Assembly: GCA_023136715.1 (NCBI GenBank)
Contig: JAGLQT010000214.1
Coordinates: 1 to 5,389, forward strand
Length of the DNA: 5,389 nucleotides
Direction: 5' to 3'
From: Gammaproteobacteria bacterium
Lineage (GTDB): Bacteria; Pseudomonadota; Gammaproteobacteria; SZUA-229
The position numbers and the translations under genes are program-made. The notes beneath the pieces are model-generated. The model was not told the origin of the DNA. It saw only the letters and a program-made list of their open reading frames with translations, and searched no databases. Positions 3,422-5,389 of the stretch are shown here, in pieces (within the stretch, counting starts at the first letter, position 1; each line of letters begins with the position of its first letter).

Positions 3422-5185
3422 ATGACGAATTCACCAAAAAAATTCGGTTTAATGTCACGAAAGGTCCTGATGGGTACCACACTTGGCGCAGCTCTGTTCT
3501 TTATGATTATCGGTGTCATCTTCTGGGGCGGATTCAATACCGCCATGGAAGTAACCAACACTATGGATTTTTGTATCTCCTGTCATGAAATGGAAGAAAA
3601 CGTTTTTCAGGAATACAAAAAAACTATTCATTATACCAACCGTAGTGGCGTGCGCGCTGCCTGCTCAGATTGTCATGTACCTCGTCCATGGATACACAAG
3701 GTTGTACGTAAAATTCAGGCCAGTAACGAAGTATTACACAAGGTACTCGGAACTATTGATACGCCTGAGAAATTCGATGCTAAACGCCTGGTTCTGGCAA
3801 AAAATGTCTGGAGTGCAATGAAAAGTACAGATTCTCGCGAATGTAGAAACTGTCATAATTTTGACTCAATGAAACCTGAAGACCAGAAGAAACGCTCTCG
3901 TAAACAACATGCCAACGCAATGGAAGACGGAAACACCTGTATCGATTGTCATAAAGGCATTGCGCATAATAAAGTTCATGACAAGCTCACCGAAGAAGAG
4001 CTGGAAGAAATTTCAAAAGCAGTTCCAGAGAACAAGCGTCCAATTGCACCACAATGGCAGGCGTTTATTGATAATGGTAAAAAGCTAGTTACCGAGAAAG
4101 CTGACAAGAAAACCGAAGCACCTGCTGTTATTGAAAAAGCTCCAAAATCTGAGCCTGCCAAGGCAGCACCAGCCGTAGCCAAACCAGCAACTGCGCCCGC
4201 ACCAGCGACTTCATCGACTGGTGCAAGCGTTGACTGGAGCGGTATAGAGCCAGCTGAAGTTCCCCTGTTCTTTCCAGGCCAGGCTTCGATGGAATGGATA
4301 CTCACAGGCAGCGACCACGGCGGCAAACGCCCATTCTTAAAGGGTGATCGTTGCTTTGAGTGTCATGAAGACGAGGAAGTAGATATTGGAGACCTCATCG
4401 TTGCCGGTGACAAAGACGATGTTGAACCAACACCAATCCCAGGAAAACGCGGCAGTATTCTGGTCAATATACAGGCAACACACGATGCAGATAATCTGTA
4501 CATGCGCTTCCAGTGGCCTGAAGGTGAACACGCACCTGTCCCATTTGCCGATGGTGGCAAGATGGACCCTAATAACCCCATCAAGCTGGCTATCATGTTG
4601 TCCACAGACAGCGAAGATGATCCAAAAGTAGAATTTGCAGGCCGTGCGGGCTGTTGGCAGACCTGTCATCATGACGTCAACTACATGCCTGACCAGCCTG
4701 ATAAAGCAGCTTTGGCTGGCAGTACACTTGACACCAGCAATGGCTTCACCAAGTACCTGAAAGAAAGCCGCACCGCTATTGAAATCGAAGGTAAAGGCGG
4801 CAAAAAACGTGGCGGCTGGGACAAGCTGAAAAGCGAAGCCGATATACAGGCTGCACTGGAAAACGGTTCATTTATGGATCTGCTGCGCTACAAGTCTGGA
4901 ACAGGCGAATCTGAAGATGGTTACATTCTGGCCGAACGCGTCATGACCGGCGGCCAGGGAGTGAACTTCACTGGCAGCCTGAATGATGGTATCTGGACAG
5001 TTGAAATGACTCGTAAACTTACCTCTGATAAGCCAGGGGATATCAGCATGAGTGCCGATCAGATGTACAACATCGGTTTCGCCATTCATGATGATTTCAG
5101 CAACAGTCGATTCCATCATGTCTCACTAGGTCTGAAACTGGGCTTCGATAACGAAGATGCAGAGATCAACGCCTTAGGCAAGTAA
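3422..5185 (+). CDS. NapC/NirT tetraheme cytochrome fused to an EB_dh-type heme-binding domain
   Basis: This is probably a membrane-anchored quinol dehydrogenase passing electrons to periplasmic reductases, here likely NirS. Residues 15-37 form a single N-terminal membrane anchor. Residues 45-187 are a NapC/NirT domain with four CxxCH sites at 51-55, 81-85, 141-145 and 173-177. They include CISCHEM (Met after heme 1, as in NapC/NrfH), TIHYTNRSGVRA, KIQAS, GTIDTPEKF, ECRNCH and CIDCHKGIAH, all very close to NapC. A charged helix (188-200) and a Lys- then Pro/Ala-rich linker (225-268) follow. Residues 278-587 resemble the ethylbenzene dehydrogenase gamma/DMSO-reductase-type heme domain (EB_dh): LFFPGQASMEW, a fifth heme site CFECH at 311-315, an atypical CX3CH (CWQTCH, 411-416), and the C-terminal IGFAIHDD...RFHHVS. 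Usual NapC/NirT proteins are about 200 residues and lack this extension. The gene sits where nirT follows nirS in Pseudomonas stutzeri, but the fusion makes a plain nirT symbol misleading. The electron partner is inferred from position. Confidence 0.9.
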   Translation: MTNSPKKFGLMSRKVLMGTTLGAALFFMIIGVIFWGGFNTAMEVTNTMDFCISCHEMEENVFQEYKKTIHYTNRSGVRAACSDCHVPRPWIHKVVRKIQASNEVLHKVLGTIDTPEKFDAKRLVLAKNVWSAMKSTDSRECRNCHNFDSMKPEDQKKRSRKQHANAMEDGNTCIDCHKGIAHNKVHDKLTEEELEEISKAVPENKRPIAPQWQAFIDNGKKLVTEKADKKTEAPAVIEKAPKSEPAKAAPAVAKPATAPAPATSSTGASVDWSGIEPAEVPLFFPGQASMEWILTGSDHGGKRPFLKGDRCFECHEDEEVDIGDLIVAGDKDDVEPTPIPGKRGSILVNIQATHDADNLYMRFQWPEGEHAPVPFADGGKMDPNNPIKLAIMLSTDSEDDPKVEFAGRAGCWQTCHHDVNYMPDQPDKAALAGSTLDTSNGFTKYLKESRTAIEIEGKGGKKRGGWDKLKSEADIQAALENGSFMDLLRYKSGTGESEDGYILAERVMTGGQGVNFTGSLNDGIWTVEMTRKLTSDKPGDISMSADQMYNIGFAIHDDFSNSRFHHVSLGLKLGFDNEDAEINALGK

Positions 5186-5206
5186 TCACAGTCTTCCTCC
5201 GACCAG

Positions 5207-5239
5207 GGCCGCATGGGTATTTCCCCTGCGGCCTTTTTT
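5207..5239 (+). terminator. Intrinsic terminator after the NapC-EB_dh gene
   Basis: GGCCGCA (5207-5213) pairs with TGCGGCC (5227-5233). The stem continues inward past one mismatch with GGG/CCC, leaving a five-base loop. A run of six T follows at 5234-5239. This is a textbook Rho-independent terminator, 21 bases after the stop codon. It marks the end of this transcription unit. Confidence 0.92.
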
Positions 5240-5284
5240 GTAAGCTGCACCTCGGTTATGATTGATCAAACCGCATTCAAATAA

Positions 5285-5290
5285 AGAGGA
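5285..5290 (+). promoter_or_regulatory. Ribosome binding site of the truncated exported-protein gene
   Basis: AGAGGA lies seven bases before the ATG at 5298. The good spacing supports a real start for a gene whose coding part is mostly outside the window. Confidence 0.65.
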
Positions 5291-5297
5291 TAAGGCA

Positions 5298-5389
5298 ATG
5301 AAGTGGCGATCACTGTTCCTGATTTTTGTAATATCACTCAGTTCCCGTATCTCCATAGCTGCTGATGAAGTACCGCTGGTCATCATCAA
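5298..5389 (+). CDS. Exported protein of unknown function, N-terminal fragment
   Basis: The ATG at 5298 opens a frame that runs off the window after 30 codons. The N-terminus is a Sec signal peptide: MKWR, then a hydrophobic core LFLIFVISL (residues 6-14), a small polar stretch, and likely cleavage at SIAA (19-22) before DEVPLVII. The protein should be periplasmic or otherwise exported. The visible mature part is only eight residues, too short to assign a family. It has some likeness to the first strand of cupredoxin-like domains (LVIKDHRF type), and a small c-type cytochrome would also be expected in a nir cluster, but neither is supported. A strong terminator precedes the gene, so it has its own promoter, which I cannot define in the 58-base gap. 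Confidence 0.6.
   Translation, partial: MKWRSLFLIFVISLSSRISIAADEVPLVII

Noticed and set aside
3277..3561. Minus-strand open frame of 94 codons across the nirS terminator and the start of the cytochrome gene
   Set aside because: It crosses the terminator hairpin and the signal-anchor codons of the real gene, and its translation resembles no protein family I know.
4094..4225. Ala/Pro/Lys-rich segment as a DNA repeat or frameshift
   Set aside because: The frame is continuous and the composition is typical of a flexible interdomain linker. No exact DNA repeat unit is present.
3976..4326. Minus-strand open frame of 116 codons opposite the Pro/Ala linker
   Set aside because: It mirrors the Ala/Pro/Lys-rich linker of the cytochrome fusion and gives a low-complexity Ser/Ala/Gly-rich translation with no domain. 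The plus-strand gene explains the region.
4337..4672. Minus-strand open frame of 111 codons within the EB_dh domain
   Set aside because: No ribosome site or recognisable motif was seen, and it lies wholly inside a well-supported plus-strand gene.
5262..5269. TTGATCAA as an FNR/DNR site before the last gene
   Set aside because: The half-sites are fused without the four-base spacer, and the neighbouring 14-mer matches only one half-site. It also lies too close to the ATG for a class II promoter.

Overview
This window looks like a chromosomal denitrification locus from a proteobacterium, most likely a gammaproteobacterium. The evidence is a NapC/NirT domain and a MoaA of proteobacterial type, perfect FNR/DNR-type operator palindromes, and AT-rich intergenic DNA around genes of moderate GC. 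Genus and species cannot be told from the sequence. Nothing suggests a mobile element, CRISPR array, or tRNA or rRNA gene.

Layout, left to right. At 1-30 (minus strand) is what looks like the first ten codons of a moaB-type molybdenum cofactor gene. It diverges from a complete moaA (281-1279, plus strand). The 250-base gap between them carries a perfect FNR/DNR box, and the moaA leader holds a nine-codon leader ORF whose Shine-Dalgarno lies in a small palindrome. A 325-base non-coding region (1280-1604) carries a second, nearly identical FNR/DNR box, an imperfect second copy 39 bp upstream of it, and two small hairpins. It leads into nirS (1605-3269), the periplasmic cytochrome cd1 nitrite reductase. 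nirS is followed by two successive hairpins, the second a strong terminator-like stem. Next comes a 587-residue multiheme cytochrome (3422-5185). It fuses a NapC/NirT tetraheme quinol dehydrogenase to an ethylbenzene-dehydrogenase-type heme-binding domain that adds a CxxCH and an atypical CX3CH. A clear intrinsic terminator (5207-5239) closes this gene. The first 30 codons of another exported protein begin at 5298 and run off the window.

How the parts fit. MoaA (with MoaB) makes molybdopterin cofactor, needed by the nitrate reductases that produce nitrite. NirS reduces nitrite to NO in the periplasm. The NapC-type fusion is well placed to pass electrons from the quinol pool to NirS, in the gene position that nirT occupies downstream of nirS in Pseudomonas stutzeri. 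The shared operator type suggests that low oxygen or nitrogen oxides switch on both cofactor supply and nitrite reduction. No heme d1 biosynthesis genes (nirF, nirD/L/G/H, nirJ, nirE, nirN) lie in the window, so they must be encoded elsewhere.

The items most worth following up are the NapC-EB_dh fusion with its CX3CH site, the leader ORF and hairpin arrangement before an SD-less moaA, and NirS-specific differences (a His-containing insertion after the d1 ligand and two extra cysteines).
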